Notes: generated from the letters alone by a model not told the origin. Shown: positions 29,742 to 38,452, numbered from the stretch's first letter. The stretch is DNA of 64,000 nt from an uncultured Acidimicrobiales bacterium (GCA_938002965.1 CALKZY010000014.1:62001-126000), one strand, 5' to 3'. A program made the numbers and translations.

Positions 29742-31667
29742 ATGCAGAAAGTCATTCAGACCATCCTTGGGGTGGTTGTCGCCGTTGGTGCGTTTACGGC
29801 ACTGTGGGTTGGGGCGAATCTGGTGTTCAACCAGGCGACGAGGGACTTCAAAAGGTTCAGCGCTATTGCCGGCGCGATCGTCGGCACGTTGTTCATGACG
29901 GTTGTTGACGGCAATCGCCTTGTCACCGGAATCGGTCGGCCTAACGAATGGGACTGGGCCCTCGTGCACACCTACCTGTTCTGGCCGCTGGTCGGGGCCG
30001 CGGCCGGTGCGGCAGTCGGCTGGGTGTTGGCCAACCTGGACGCTCGCCCAAAACGTTTGGCCTTCGCTGTAGGCGCCGGCCTGGCGATCGGGACCCTGCT
30101 CGGCGTCATCCTCAAGTCTCGCTATCAGCTCGCGCTACGGACGACACCACTATTCATGTGGCCCGCCGTCGGCGCCGCGTTCGGAGCCGGTCTTAGCCTG
30201 CTGCGACGACGGAACATTCTCAACGGTGCCGTCACCGGACTCTTCTTCGGATGGTTGTACGGCACCTTTGGCGCCGGCTTGCAGTCGGTCAGCCAGGCCA
30301 ACTTGACTGAAACTCTCATCGCCACTTGTGTGGCCGGTGGCCTGGCCGGACTCCGCCTGGGCATGACCGAAAATCCCGACGTTGTCGGGCGAGCCTCAAT
30401 CGAATCCAAGTCGCGAGCATGGCTGTTTGTGGGGCCGGCATTTGCCTTCTACACAATCATGCTGATCCTCCCCGCGATCCAGACGTTCGTACTCTCCCTT
30501 AAAGGTCGGGATTCGATCGACTGGGTGGGGTTCGCCAACTACCGTGAGGTCTTCGCCGACGAGAGCAACATCGACCTGTCGGACTTTGGCGGCTTTCTTG
30601 GCTCGGGCATTCTTCCCTGGGTGGCCTTCTTCGTGGTAGCCGGTCTGCTGATCGCCTTCCTGCTCGGCCGGGAGACATCGCAACCCCTAGACTTCAGCGG
30701 GGCACCGGTACTACCACTGATCCTGGCCATGGGATTGCTGAGTTTCGCCATCTTCACCCACCTTCGCGGCACCATTATCAACAATCTGTGGTGGGTGGTC
30801 GGGGTCACCTTGCTTTCCACCAGTCTTGGACTGGCAATGGCCAAACTGTCCGACGGTGTCTTCGGTGAGCCTGTGGCCAAATCGTTCGTATTCATGCCGA
30901 TGGCAATCAGCTTTGTCGGTGCGTCGATCATCTGGCGCCTGATCATGTACCAAGGCCGGAATATCACAAAGAACCAGACCGGTTTCTACAACGCCATCTG
31001 GGTTTGGCTCGGCAACAACACAACTACTGGGCCAGGAAGCGTCATTGCGGCCGCAATCTTCGTTGCCGTGGCCTGTGCCTTGGGGTTCGCCGCCATCCGA
31101 GCATTGTCGGACTCTCCAGCGGTGTCGGCGCTGTATCTGACCATTGCCGTGGTCCCGCTTTGGGTGGCGTACCGAGCCTTGAGCGGGGGTATCGGCGGCT
31201 ACCAGTACACCGAGGCTGGCGACCAGCTTCCTTTGGCCGTCGAGTTTGTGCAGAAAGGCCCGTTCAACAACTTCTGGTTGATGTTCATCCTGGTCTGGAT
31301 CCAGACTGGTTTTGCCATGGTCATTCTTTCGGCCGCCATCAAAGCCGTGCCTCAGGATTACATCGAGGCCGCCAGCATCGATGGAGCCACCGAGGGCCAA
31401 GTCTTTTGGCGGATCACCGTGCCTCAGGTCATGCCCACGATCTTGGTTGTGGCTACAACCATCATGGTGAACGTGATGAAAGTCTTTGACATCGTCAAGG
31501 TCACGACGAATGGCCAGTTCGGCACCCAAGTGCTGGCTAACGCCATGTATCAGGAGGCCTTCCTCAACTTCAACCGAGGTTTGGGTGCATCACTGGCCAT
31601 CATTTTGTTCATCGGCGTGCTGCCGGTGATGGTCTGGAACGTCTACAACATGACCCAGGAGGCGTGA
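29742..31667 (+). CDS. ABC sugar permease (AglF-like) with extra N-terminal membrane domain
   Basis: 641 residues, about twice the length of a usual MalF/AglF-type permease. The C-terminal half is a binding-protein-dependent permease with the EAA loop EAASIDGATEGQVFWRITVP that docks the ATPase. The first 210 residues form an additional domain with about four to five hydrophobic segments (VVVAVGAFTALWVGANLVF, VGAAAGAAVGWVLANL, VGAGLAIGTLLGVILK, VGAAFGAGLSLL) that I do not recognise. ATG 29742 has GGGGGAGAG upstream. The AglG-like gene begins four bases after its stop. Confidence 0.85.
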   Translation: MQKVIQTILGVVVAVGAFTALWVGANLVFNQATRDFKRFSAIAGAIVGTLFMTVVDGNRLVTGIGRPNEWDWALVHTYLFWPLVGAAAGAAVGWVLANLDARPKRLAFAVGAGLAIGTLLGVILKSRYQLALRTTPLFMWPAVGAAFGAGLSLLRRRNILNGAVTGLFFGWLYGTFGAGLQSVSQANLTETLIATCVAGGLAGLRLGMTENPDVVGRASIESKSRAWLFVGPAFAFYTIMLILPAIQTFVLSLKGRDSIDWVGFANYREVFADESNIDLSDFGGFLGSGILPWVAFFVVAGLLIAFLLGRETSQPLDFSGAPVLPLILAMGLLSFAIFTHLRGTIINNLWWVVGVTLLSTSLGLAMAKLSDGVFGEPVAKSFVFMPMAISFVGASIIWRLIMYQGRNITKNQTGFYNAIWVWLGNNTTTGPGSVIAAAIFVAVACALGFAAIRALSDSPAVSALYLTIAVVPLWVAYRALSGGIGGYQYTEAGDQLPLAVEFVQKGPFNNFWLMFILVWIQTGFAMVILSAAIKAVPQDYIEAASIDGATEGQVFWRITVPQVMPTILVVATTIMVNVMKVFDIVKVTTNGQFGTQVLANAMYQEAFLNFNRGLGASLAIILFIGVLPVMVWNVYNMTQEA

Positions 31668-31670
31668 CCA

Positions 31671-32600
31671 ATGGCGTCAGCAGCTGTTCCCACGACATCA
31701 CTTGGCAATCGCCTGTACCGGGGTCTGAGCCGGGTTCCGATGTGGACGTTCGCTCTCTTGTGGCTCCTGCCCACCTTCGGGCTGATGATGAACTCCTTCC
31801 GCACCCGCGACGCCCAACGGAATATCGGGTTTTGGAGGACCAGGCCCAGCGAATTTACGCTGGAGAATTATCAAACTGTGTTCGAGGCAAACACGGTGAA
31901 CTCGCTTGGTGCGTCACTGCTCAATTCACTGGCCATCGCCGTGCCGGCCACGATCATTCCGATCGCTATCGCCGCTTTCGCCGCCTACGGCTTCGCTTGG
32001 ATTGACTTCAAGGGTCGTAAGTGGATGTTCATCATGACGGTGTCGCTGTTGGCCATCCCACTTCAGGTGGCTCTGATCCCGCTTCTGAAGATGTATGTCG
32101 GCGGGGCTCACCTGACGCTGCCGTTCCTCGAAAAGACAGTGACTCTGATCCCAGGCTGGGGGATCAACGGTACGGCCACTGCCGTTTGGTTGACCCACAC
32201 CGGGTTTGCCATGCCGTTCGCCATCTTCCTGTTGCACAACTACATAGCCAGCTTGCCTAAGGACATCTTCGAGTCGGCCCGCATCGACGGCGCTGATCAC
32301 TTCACCATCTTCTGGCGGCTGGTGCTGCCGCTGTCGATACCGGTACTGGCGGCCTTTGCCATCTTCCAGTTCCTCTGGACCTGGAATGACTTCCTGATCG
32401 CCTTGACGATGATCGGTTCAGCCAACCCCGATGCGCTGCCCACCACGATCGCCATCGCCAACCTGGCCGGCGACTTCGGTCGGAATGAACATCTATTGCC
32501 GGCTGGTGCCTTCGTTCAAGCCTTCATCCCGCTGGTGGTGTTCTTCGCCCTGCAGCGCTACTTCGTACGTGGTCTGCTGGCCGGTTCGGTCAAAGGCTGA
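31671..32600 (+). CDS. ABC sugar permease (AglG/MalG-like)
   Basis: 309-residue inner permease subunit with six hydrophobic segments and the EAA loop ESARIDGADHFTIFWRLVLP. The LWTWNDFLIALTMIG segment is typical of the MalG side. It pairs with the upstream AglF-like protein. No ATP-binding subunit gene follows; a shared MsmX/UgpC-type ATPase elsewhere is the usual solution. Confidence 0.9.
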   Translation: MASAAVPTTSLGNRLYRGLSRVPMWTFALLWLLPTFGLMMNSFRTRDAQRNIGFWRTRPSEFTLENYQTVFEANTVNSLGASLLNSLAIAVPATIIPIAIAAFAAYGFAWIDFKGRKWMFIMTVSLLAIPLQVALIPLLKMYVGGAHLTLPFLEKTVTLIPGWGINGTATAVWLTHTGFAMPFAIFLLHNYIASLPKDIFESARIDGADHFTIFWRLVLPLSIPVLAAFAIFQFLWTWNDFLIALTMIGSANPDALPTTIAIANLAGDFGRNEHLLPAGAFVQAFIPLVVFFALQRYFVRGLLAGSVKG

Positions 32601-32619
32601 TTGCTCCATTGGGTGAGAC

Positions 32620-33378
32620 CTAGGCGTTGAGAGCGGCGAACTGAAACAACCGCCAGCCGGCGTGAGGCGTGCCCAGGGTTTCTGCTGCCACCGCGGCGGC
32701 TTCATCGGATATAGCTTTGGCGTTTGGTGCCTTGACATGCACTTCGGCCACTCGCTCGGCCATGAGGAACCAACCGATCGCTGCCTCGACTGTTTCTCCC
32801 ACCGTTAGCAGGCCGTGGTTGCGCAGGATGCAGACCTTGCCCGTGCCTAGGGCGGCGGCGATGCGTTTGCCGCCGTCCACACTGAGGACTTCGACCTCTT
32901 CATCGTCGAATAGGGCTTGATCGAAAACGAAGGCGCATGACTCCTGACTGATGGCCTTGAACGGTTCGACATTGGCCGACCACGGTGTTCCGTAGGCGGT
33001 GTGGGTGTGGGCGGCGGCCACGATGTCGGGGCGGGCCTCGTGTACCGGTGCGTGAATGTTGTAGCCGGCGGTGTTGACCGCCCCTGTTAGGTCGCCGTTG
33101 TGATCCCGGACTTTGCCCCCTGGGCCGACCAACACCAGCCGCTCGGGAGTTGCCGCGCTGAACGGAACACCCCAGTCGAGCATCCAAAAGTGGTCGGTCA
33201 TTTCCGGGTCCCGAGCGCTGATGTGACCATCGCCCAACTCGCCCCACCGCTTGGCACCGAAGATGCGGTAGCCGGTGGCGCACACCTCAAGGCGGTGCGC
33301 CCGTTCGGCCTCGGGGGTTCGCTTGGTTCGGTAGGGGTCGACGCCGGGAAACGGGGGATAGGGGCTGCTCTCATCCAT
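32620..33378 (-). CDS. Class II aldolase/adducin family protein
   Basis: 252-residue protein. Zinc ligands fit the family: HTHTAYG (HxH) and ILRNHGLLTVG. GELGDGHISARDPEMTDHFW is the conserved N-terminal segment. Family enzymes cleave or form aldol bonds of phosphosugars (fuculose, ribulose) or act as decarboxylases; the substrate cannot be told. Convergent with the sugar permease gene (19-base gap). Confidence 0.85.
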   Translation of the reverse strand: MDESSPYPPFPGVDPYRTKRTPEAERAHRLEVCATGYRIFGAKRWGELGDGHISARDPEMTDHFWMLDWGVPFSAATPERLVLVGPGGKVRDHNGDLTGAVNTAGYNIHAPVHEARPDIVAAAHTHTAYGTPWSANVEPFKAISQESCAFVFDQALFDDEEVEVLSVDGGKRIAAALGTGKVCILRNHGLLTVGETVEAAIGWFLMAERVAEVHVKAPNAKAISDEAAAVAAETLGTPHAGWRLFQFAALNA

Positions 33379-33453
33379 GGCGCCAAAGTGTATGAGCCTG
33401 ATCTCAGCCTGTCAGATTGCCCGCCACCGATTCGGCTATGTCAGACTGGGCCC

Positions 33454-34011
33454 ATGATTTCCCGGTTTCCCGTACCTGAACTTGATGACCTTCCAGACGA
33501 CATTCGAGAGCGAATTGTTGCTGTCCAGGAGAAGTCGGGCTTCATCCCAAACGTGTTTATGGCGTTGGCCCATCGGCCCGACGAGTTTCGGGCATTCTTT
33601 GCCTACCACGACGCATTGATGGAGCGTAGTGACGGCCTGTCCAAAGCTGAGCGTGAACTGATCGTGGTGGCCACCAGTGCCACCAATGACTGCTTGTATT
33701 GCGTGGTGGCCCACGGCGCCATCCTTCGGATTCGAGCCAAGAACCCATTGATCGCCGATCAGGTGGCCATGAATCCGGCCAAGGCCGACCTGTCGGAGCG
33801 TGAGCGACATATTGTCGACTTCGCCCTCAAAGTGGCCACCGACTCCGCCTCGGTCAGCGATGACGACCTAGCGGCCATGGCCGAAGTGGGATTCACCGAT
33901 GACGAGATTTGGGACATCGGTTCGATAACCGCCATGTTCGCCATGTCGAACCGCTTGGCCAACTTCATTTCGATCCCACCCAATCCAGAGTTCTATCCCA
34001 TGGCGCGCTGA
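33454..34011 (+). CDS. AhpD-like carboxymuconolactone decarboxylase family (peroxidase-related) protein
   Basis: 185 residues with the redox motif NDCLYCVVAHG (Cys80, Cys83, His87), the AhpD-type CxxC-x3-H site. The N-terminal FIPNVFMALAHRPDEFRAF is typical of the peroxidase-related branch. Likely an alkylhydroperoxidase-type activity, but many members are uncharacterised. ATG 33454 is selected because the upstream in-frame extension overlaps the divergent aldolase gene and does not match the family. Confidence 0.8.
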   Translation: MISRFPVPELDDLPDDIRERIVAVQEKSGFIPNVFMALAHRPDEFRAFFAYHDALMERSDGLSKAERELIVVATSATNDCLYCVVAHGAILRIRAKNPLIADQVAMNPAKADLSERERHIVDFALKVATDSASVSDDDLAAMAEVGFTDDEIWDIGSITAMFAMSNRLANFISIPPNPEFYPMAR

Positions 34012-34017
34012 GTTGAG

Positions 34018-34488
34018 TCATCGACGCTTGGCGTCGGTGACTTCTTCGTAGGTCGGGACGACCTCGAGAATTAGGCGGCTGTCGGTCTGTTGTACGTGAG
34101 CGACGTCGCGCAAGTTGTTCAACAGGTCGTACAAGTCTTCGGGGGATGCAACCCGGGCCCGGACCCGAAAGTCGACCGGTCCGGTCAAGTGAACGCAGTC
34201 GATGATGCGATCGTCGGCCTGGACTGCTTGGCGAAACTGCGGACGGAAGTCCTGCGAGGTCAACCAGAGGTCGACTGATGCCTCCATCGGTCGACCGAGA
34301 GCGGCATGATCGACCTCGGCATGAAAGCCTATGATCACCCCGGCAGAGGTGAGTCGCTGGACTCTGGCCGCAGCAGCGTTTGGGCTCAGCCCGACTTTGC
34401 GCCCCAGCTCTCGCTGCGTTAGCCGACCGTTGCCTTGCAGGGCACGGATGATTTCTCTGTCAATCTCATCAATCACAGTGGCTATCAC
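34018..34488 (-). CDS. Lrp/AsnC family transcriptional regulator
   Basis: 156-residue regulator with an N-terminal winged helix (IDREIIRALQGNGRLTQREL, VGLSPNAAAARVQRLTSAGV) and a C-terminal RAM/ferredoxin-like ligand domain (DCVHLTGPVDFRVRARV). GTG 34488 and GTG 34476 are both possible starts; neither has a strong binding site. Convergent with the AhpD-like gene and divergent from the small gene at 34557, which is a plausible target. Confidence 0.85.
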   Translation of the reverse strand: MIATVIDEIDREIIRALQGNGRLTQRELGRKVGLSPNAAAARVQRLTSAGVIIGFHAEVDHAALGRPMEASVDLWLTSQDFRPQFRQAVQADDRIIDCVHLTGPVDFRVRARVASPEDLYDLLNNLRDVAHVQQTDSRLILEVVPTYEEVTDAKRR

Positions 34489-34556
34489 GGTAGCACTGCC
34501 AATAGGCAGACTTAAACCGTTACAAACGCAATGAAATCTGGTGCAAAGTAATAGAC

Positions 34557-34730
34557 ATGAAGTTGAACAACGATTTTTCCTCTGCCAACACCAGTTTTGA
34601 CACCCGATTGAACCAGCTCCTCGCCGCCTGGAATGCCCACCAGGACATCCGCTTCGGGGAATCCGAGATTGAGTCCCTTTGGGGCTCACGCCAACGCCTG
34701 GCCGAAGCGCGGTCCGCACTTCGCGGCTGA
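34557..34730 (+). CDS. Small 57-residue protein, unknown
   Basis: ATG to TGA encoding MKLNNDFSSANTSFDTRLNQ and ending in SRQRLAEARSALRG; mostly helical and charged, without signal or membrane segment. No family recognised. The frame has coding-like GC-rich third positions in its second half, is divergent from the Lrp gene with a 68-base AT-rich gap, and is followed by a terminator hairpin at 34752, all supporting a real gene. Confidence 0.5.
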   Translation: MKLNNDFSSANTSFDTRLNQLLAAWNAHQDIRFGESEIESLWGSRQRLAEARSALRG

Positions 34731-34751
34731 CTCTCGAACCACCTGCCATCC

Positions 34752-34784
34752 CTGCCAGTCCGGTCCCTGTGGTCGGGCTGGCAG
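34752..34784 (+). terminator. Rho-independent-like terminator
   Basis: Stem CTGCCAG/CTGGCAG (34752-34758 with 34778-34784) with a partly paired interior (CC/GG), followed by CTACGTTTT. It ends the small gene at 34557 and isolates the alpha operon. Bases 34731-35120 otherwise hold only the promoter and leader elements listed separately. Confidence 0.6.
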
Positions 34785-34835
34785 GCTACGTTTTGGGCCA
34801 GGATTCCAAGCAGGGCAATATCCCCAGAAGCCACG

Positions 34836-34864
34836 TTGGAGCCCGTAGGGCAGCGCACTAGCAT
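34836..34864 (+). promoter_or_regulatory. Candidate promoter of the infA (alpha) operon
   Basis: TTGGAG (34836-34841), exactly 17 bases, then TAGCAT (34859-34864): a fair match to the housekeeping sigma consensus. It lies just after the terminator and about 45 bases before the leader ORF. Prediction from sequence only. Confidence 0.45.
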
Positions 34865-34898
34865 AGATCGTTGGTCTGCCCGCTGCACGTGTTTCCGC

Positions 34899-34942
34899 AA
34901 GGAGGTGCAAATGGCAGTCGGCAACGACCCACCTCCGGTGGG
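34899..34942 (+). promoter_or_regulatory. Leader with Shine-Dalgarno able to pair with a downstream anti-SD
   Basis: AAGGAGGTG at 34899-34907 is a full-length Shine-Dalgarno. CACCTCC at 34930-34936 is its exact 7-base complement (GGAGGTG/CACCTCC) and can hide it in a hairpin with a 22-base loop. The same CCACC (34929-34933) can instead fold with GGTGG (34937-34941) into a short local hairpin. The two folds are mutually exclusive, a switch-like arrangement upstream of infA. Confidence 0.45.
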
Positions 34943-34952
34943 AAGTCGCTAG
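34911..34952 (+). CDS. Putative leader peptide MAVGNDPPPVGSR upstream of infA
   Basis: Thirteen codons from ATG to TAG, five bases after a perfect GGAGG. The peptide contains D-P-P-P, a class of sequence known to stall ribosomes without EF-P. The three Pro codons are also the anti-SD segment. No homolog is claimed. A second frame, open from before this point to 35143, would overlap the infA start if the ribosome shifted by -1; I see no classical slippery site. Translation is unproven. Confidence 0.4.
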   Translation: MAVGNDPPPVGSR

Positions 34953-35120
34953 GGAAGATCAACGTGCCGGTCCTGCCAGCACGAACTGTTGGCTCGCTAC
35001 CTGACTACCACAAGTCTGTTGGCAGCCTCAAGTTTGCCGGTCCGTACAGAGTCGGTGTGAAGGGGAGCGCTCCGGTGCGCCCGTCCGACACGGCACCAGC
35101 AAACACCACGTACCGAAAGG

Positions 35121-35354
35121 GTGAACGTCCTGCCAAAGCCTAAAGAAGATGCGATTGTCCTTGAAGGCACGATTACCGAGTCGCTCCCGAACGCCATGTT
35201 TCGGGTCGAACTTGAGAACGGCCATAACGTACTTGGACACATTTCCGGAAAGATGCGACGTCACTACATCCGCATCCTGCCGGGAGACAAGGTCCAAGTA
35301 GAACTAACCCCGTACGACCTGACCCGGGGCCGCATCACATACCGCTACAAGTAG
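35121..35354 (+). CDS. infA: Translation initiation factor IF-1
   Basis: OB-fold factor that occupies the 30S A site. The core [20 protein letters not shown] and [20 protein letters not shown] is complete through RGRITYRYK. The GTG at 35121 gives [11 protein letters not shown], a few residues longer than usual, and has no well-spaced binding site. The CTG at 35130 would give MPKPKEDA, closer to the family, with AAGGGTGA five bases upstream. The true start is therefore uncertain. Confidence 0.95.
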   Translation: MNVLPKPKEDAIVLEGTITESLPNAMFRVELENGHNVLGHISGKMRRHYIRILPGDKVQVELTPYDLTRGRITYRYK

Positions 35355-35474
35355 GAATCGGGCGACCAGCGGACTTCAAGTCACTGACCGCCCACCCCTT
35401 TATCCCGTGCCTGAGACGGATTCGCCCCGGAGGCACCCGTCTCATCCAATGAAGAGCAGAAACAGAGTTCGACA

Positions 35475-35588
35475 ATGAAGGTTCGTCCGAGCGTCAAACC
35501 AATGTGTGAAAAATGTAAGGTGATCCGCCGGAATCGAACGATTCGGGTCATCTGCGAGAATCCTCGACACAAGCAGAGGCAAGGCTGA
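35475..35588 (+). CDS. rpmJ: 50S ribosomal protein L36
   Basis: 37 residues: [20 protein letters not shown] followed by the rest of a zinc ribbon with Cys11, Cys14, Cys27 and His32, ending KQRQG. This is the zinc-binding (C+) form. Lies one base before rpsM. Confidence 0.97.
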   Translation: MKVRPSVKPMCEKCKVIRRNRTIRVICENPRHKQRQG

Positions 35589-35589
35589 T

Positions 35590-35966
35590 ATGGCTCGCAT
35601 AGCCGGTGTAGACATCCCCCGAGACAAGCAGACCGAAATCGCCCTGACCTATGTGTTCGGTGTCGGCCGCTCAACGGCCAAGACCATCGCCGAGGCCACT
35701 GGTGTCGATCCCAAGACCCGGGTCAAGGATCTGACCGACGACGAGGTCATGCGCATCCGTGCCTGGATCGAGTCGAACGTAAAGACCGAAGGTGACCTTC
35801 GGCGTGAGGTGTCACAGGACATCAAGCGCAAGATGGAGATCGGCTGCCACCAGGGCATCCGGCACCGTAAAGGCCTGCCGGTGCGTGGTCAGCGCACTCA
35901 GACCAACGCCCGAACCCGCAAAGGCCCGAAGAAGACCGTGGCCGGCAAGAAGAAAGCTGTCAAGTA

Positions 35967-35967
<1 letters not shown>
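35590..35967 (+). CDS. rpsM: 30S ribosomal protein S13
   Basis: 125-residue head protein bridging to the 50S subunit. [20 protein letters not shown] and the basic [20 protein letters not shown] tail are diagnostic. Its TAA overlaps the rpsK start by one base. Confidence 0.98.
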
Positions 35968-36365
<398 letters not shown>

Positions 36366-36371
36366 GAAATC

Positions 36372-36986
36372 ATGTCACGTTACACCGGCCCACGCGCTCG
36401 AGTCTCCCGTCGACTCGGCACTAACATCTTCGGCACCAGGGGCGAGACTCTCGCCCTTGAAAAGCGCCCTTATCCTCCCGGCGTTCACGGCCGTACTCGT
36501 CGCCGTGGAAACGCCAGCGAGTACCTGGTTCAGCTGCAGGAGAAGCAGAAAGCCCGCTTCAGCTACGGTCTGACTGAACGTCAGTTCCGCACTATCTATA
36601 AAGAGGCCTCGCGTCGCGAAGGTGTCACCGGCGAAAACATGCTGCGGTTTCTCGAACTGCGACTGGACAACGTCGTGTACCGCGCTGGCTGGGGTTCAAC
36701 CCGCCCGCAGGCTCGTCAGTTCGTTTCGCACGGCCACATTCTGGTTAACGGTAAGCGGGTCAACGTGCCCTCGTACCGAGTGCGCAAGGGTGACGTCATC
36801 GAGATCAAGCCTAAGACGCAGGCCAATCCGATTCTTCAGTGGAACAAAGACGTGCTCGACCGCACGCCTCCGCCCTGGATCGACAGCGAGGGCGATTTCA
36901 AAGCCAAGATCTATTCCGAGCCGCTGCGTGAGCAGATCGACGTGCCGCTGCGTGAGCAGCTCATCGTCGAGCTCTACTCGAAGTAA
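36372..36986 (+). CDS. rpsD: 30S ribosomal protein S4
   Basis: 204-residue primary 16S rRNA binder and, in several bacteria, the repressor of the alpha operon. MSRYTGPRARVSRRLGTNIF is the start; the N-terminal zinc cysteines of some S4 proteins are absent (C- form). The S4 RNA-binding domain LDNVVYRAGWGSTRPQARQF is intact. Confidence 0.98.
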   Translation: MSRYTGPRARVSRRLGTNIFGTRGETLALEKRPYPPGVHGRTRRRGNASEYLVQLQEKQKARFSYGLTERQFRTIYKEASRREGVTGENMLRFLELRLDNVVYRAGWGSTRPQARQFVSHGHILVNGKRVNVPSYRVRKGDVIEIKPKTQANPILQWNKDVLDRTPPPWIDSEGDFKAKIYSEPLREQIDVPLREQLIVELYSK

Positions 36987-37062
36987 GCAGGCAGGAGCCA
37001 GGCTTGCCCCGGCTCTGCAGCATTTCTCTATTCGATAGTAATCCGCCCAGCAAACCGTTGCC

Positions 37063-37081
37063 GCAACCCCAGACGGGTTGC
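37063..37081 (+). promoter_or_regulatory. Hairpin in the rpsD-rpoA gap
   Basis: A 7-bp perfect stem GCAACCC/GGGTTGC with loop CAGAC, in a 123-base gap before rpoA. A weaker GAGCC/GGCTC pair lies near the rpsD stop. It may be an attenuator, a processing site or a target for S4 control; no terminator T-run follows. Confidence 0.35.
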
Positions 37082-37109
37082 CGAAGACAGAACGTAACAA
37101 GGAGCTCGC

Positions 37110-38048
37110 ATGCTGGTAATTCAGCGTCCCACTGTTGAACAGCTCGATGACGGCGAAAGCAGCCGCGGCCAGTTCGCCATTGGCCCTCTTGAACCAGGTT
37201 TCGGCCACACGCTCGGCACGTCGTTGCGTCGGGCCCTGTTGTCGTCGGTTCCCGGCGCAGCCGTCACCACCGTTCGTTTCGACGACGCCCTGCACGAATT
37301 CGACACGGTAAAAGGTGCCGAAGAAGACGTTACCGACGTAATCTTGAACGTCAAAGACATCGTGGTGACCTGCGAAAGCGAAGAGCCGGTCATTCTCCGC
37401 CTCGATGCCGCTGGCCCCGGATCGGTGACCGCCGGTGACATTTCCTGTCCGCCTGAGGTCGAGATCCTCAATCGTGACGCACTCATCGCCACCCTCAACG
37501 ACCAGGGTCGCCTGGCTATGGACCTCACCGTCGAGCGCGGCCGAGCCTGGCTGTCAGGCAAGCGTGAAGGCGCCAGCTCGACCATCGGTGTCATCCCGGT
37601 CGATGCCATCTTCTCCCCGGTCCGACGAGTGGCTATCTCGGTCGAGCCCGTCCGTGTTGAAATGTCAACCGACTTCGACCGCCTCGTTCTCGACATCGAG
37701 ACCGATGGTGCCGTCACGCCTCGGGACGCTCTGGCTTCGGCCGGTGCCACCGTGCGATCACTGTTCCAACTGGTTGAGGAGATGAGCGAGGAGCCCGAGG
37801 GTCTGACTCTCGGCGAAGCTCCGGCCGCTGCCTCCGGTTCACCCGACCTTGAACTGCCGATCGAAGATCTGGAGCTCTCCGAGCGTCCCCGCAACTGTCT
37901 GAAGCGGGCTCAGGTTAATACCGTCGGTGAACTGCTCACCAAGAACGAAGACGATCTGCTGGCCATCACCAACTTTGGCCAGAAGTCGCTTGATGAAGTA
38001 ATCGCCAAGCTGCACGAGCGGGGTCTGACCCTGCGAGGCTCTCGCTGA
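37110..38048 (+). CDS. rpoA: DNA-directed RNA polymerase subunit alpha
   Basis: 312 residues. N-terminal dimerisation domain (GPLEPGFGHTLGTSLRRALL, with PGAAVTTVRFD) and C-terminal domain (LELSERPRNCLKRAQVNTVG, LAITNFGQKSLDEVIAKL) that contacts UP elements and activators. ATG 37110 is preceded by AAGGAGC. Normal position between rpsD and rplQ. Confidence 0.98.
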   Translation: MLVIQRPTVEQLDDGESSRGQFAIGPLEPGFGHTLGTSLRRALLSSVPGAAVTTVRFDDALHEFDTVKGAEEDVTDVILNVKDIVVTCESEEPVILRLDAAGPGSVTAGDISCPPEVEILNRDALIATLNDQGRLAMDLTVERGRAWLSGKREGASSTIGVIPVDAIFSPVRRVAISVEPVRVEMSTDFDRLVLDIETDGAVTPRDALASAGATVRSLFQLVEEMSEEPEGLTLGEAPAAASGSPDLELPIEDLELSERPRNCLKRAQVNTVGELLTKNEDDLLAITNFGQKSLDEVIAKLHERGLTLRGSR

Positions 38049-38091
38049 GGCGGAACACCGCTTCACCGATCTGTAGGAAGAAAGAACTGAC

Positions 38092-38445
38092 ATGCCTGGA
38101 CGTCCACGCAAAGCCCGCCGCTTCGGCGGAAGCTCATCACATCAGAAGCTGATGATGGCCAACTTGGTCGCATCGCTGGTGGCGGCCGAGGGCATCGTCA
38201 CAACCGAGGCCAAGGCCAAAGCTGTGCGCCCGGTGGCTGAACGGATCATCACTAAAGCCAAGAAAGGCGACTTGCACAATCGTCGCCAAGTACTGGCCTA
38301 CCTGGGTGATGTCGAGATGACCACCAAGCTGTTTGATGAGGTCGGCCCTCGCTATGCGACCCGACCCGGCGGCTACACTCGCATTTTGAAGCTTGGCCCG
38401 CGTAAGGGTGACAACGCCCCGATGGCCCGCATCGAACTGGTCTAA
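38092..38445 (+). CDS. rplQ: 50S ribosomal protein L17
   Basis: 117-residue protein near the tunnel exit. [20 protein letters not shown] and [20 protein letters not shown] are diagnostic. Last gene of the alpha operon. Confidence 0.98.
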   Translation: MPGRPRKARRFGGSSSHQKLMMANLVASLVAAEGIVTTEAKAKAVRPVAERIITKAKKGDLHNRRQVLAYLGDVEMTTKLFDEVGPRYATRPGGYTRILKLGPRKGDNAPMARIELV

Positions 38446-38452
38446 GTCTTGG

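Noticed and set aside
30711..31529. 272-codon open frame antisense to the permease
   Set aside because: His/Asp-rich low-complexity translation of the opposite strand of a membrane protein, with no family features.
34871..35143. 84-codon open frame overlapping the infA start, starting near 34871
   Set aside because: No recognisable motif, start codon TTG without a binding site, and the real Shine-Dalgarno belongs to the ATG at 34911 in another frame. Kept as an alternative in the leader finding only.
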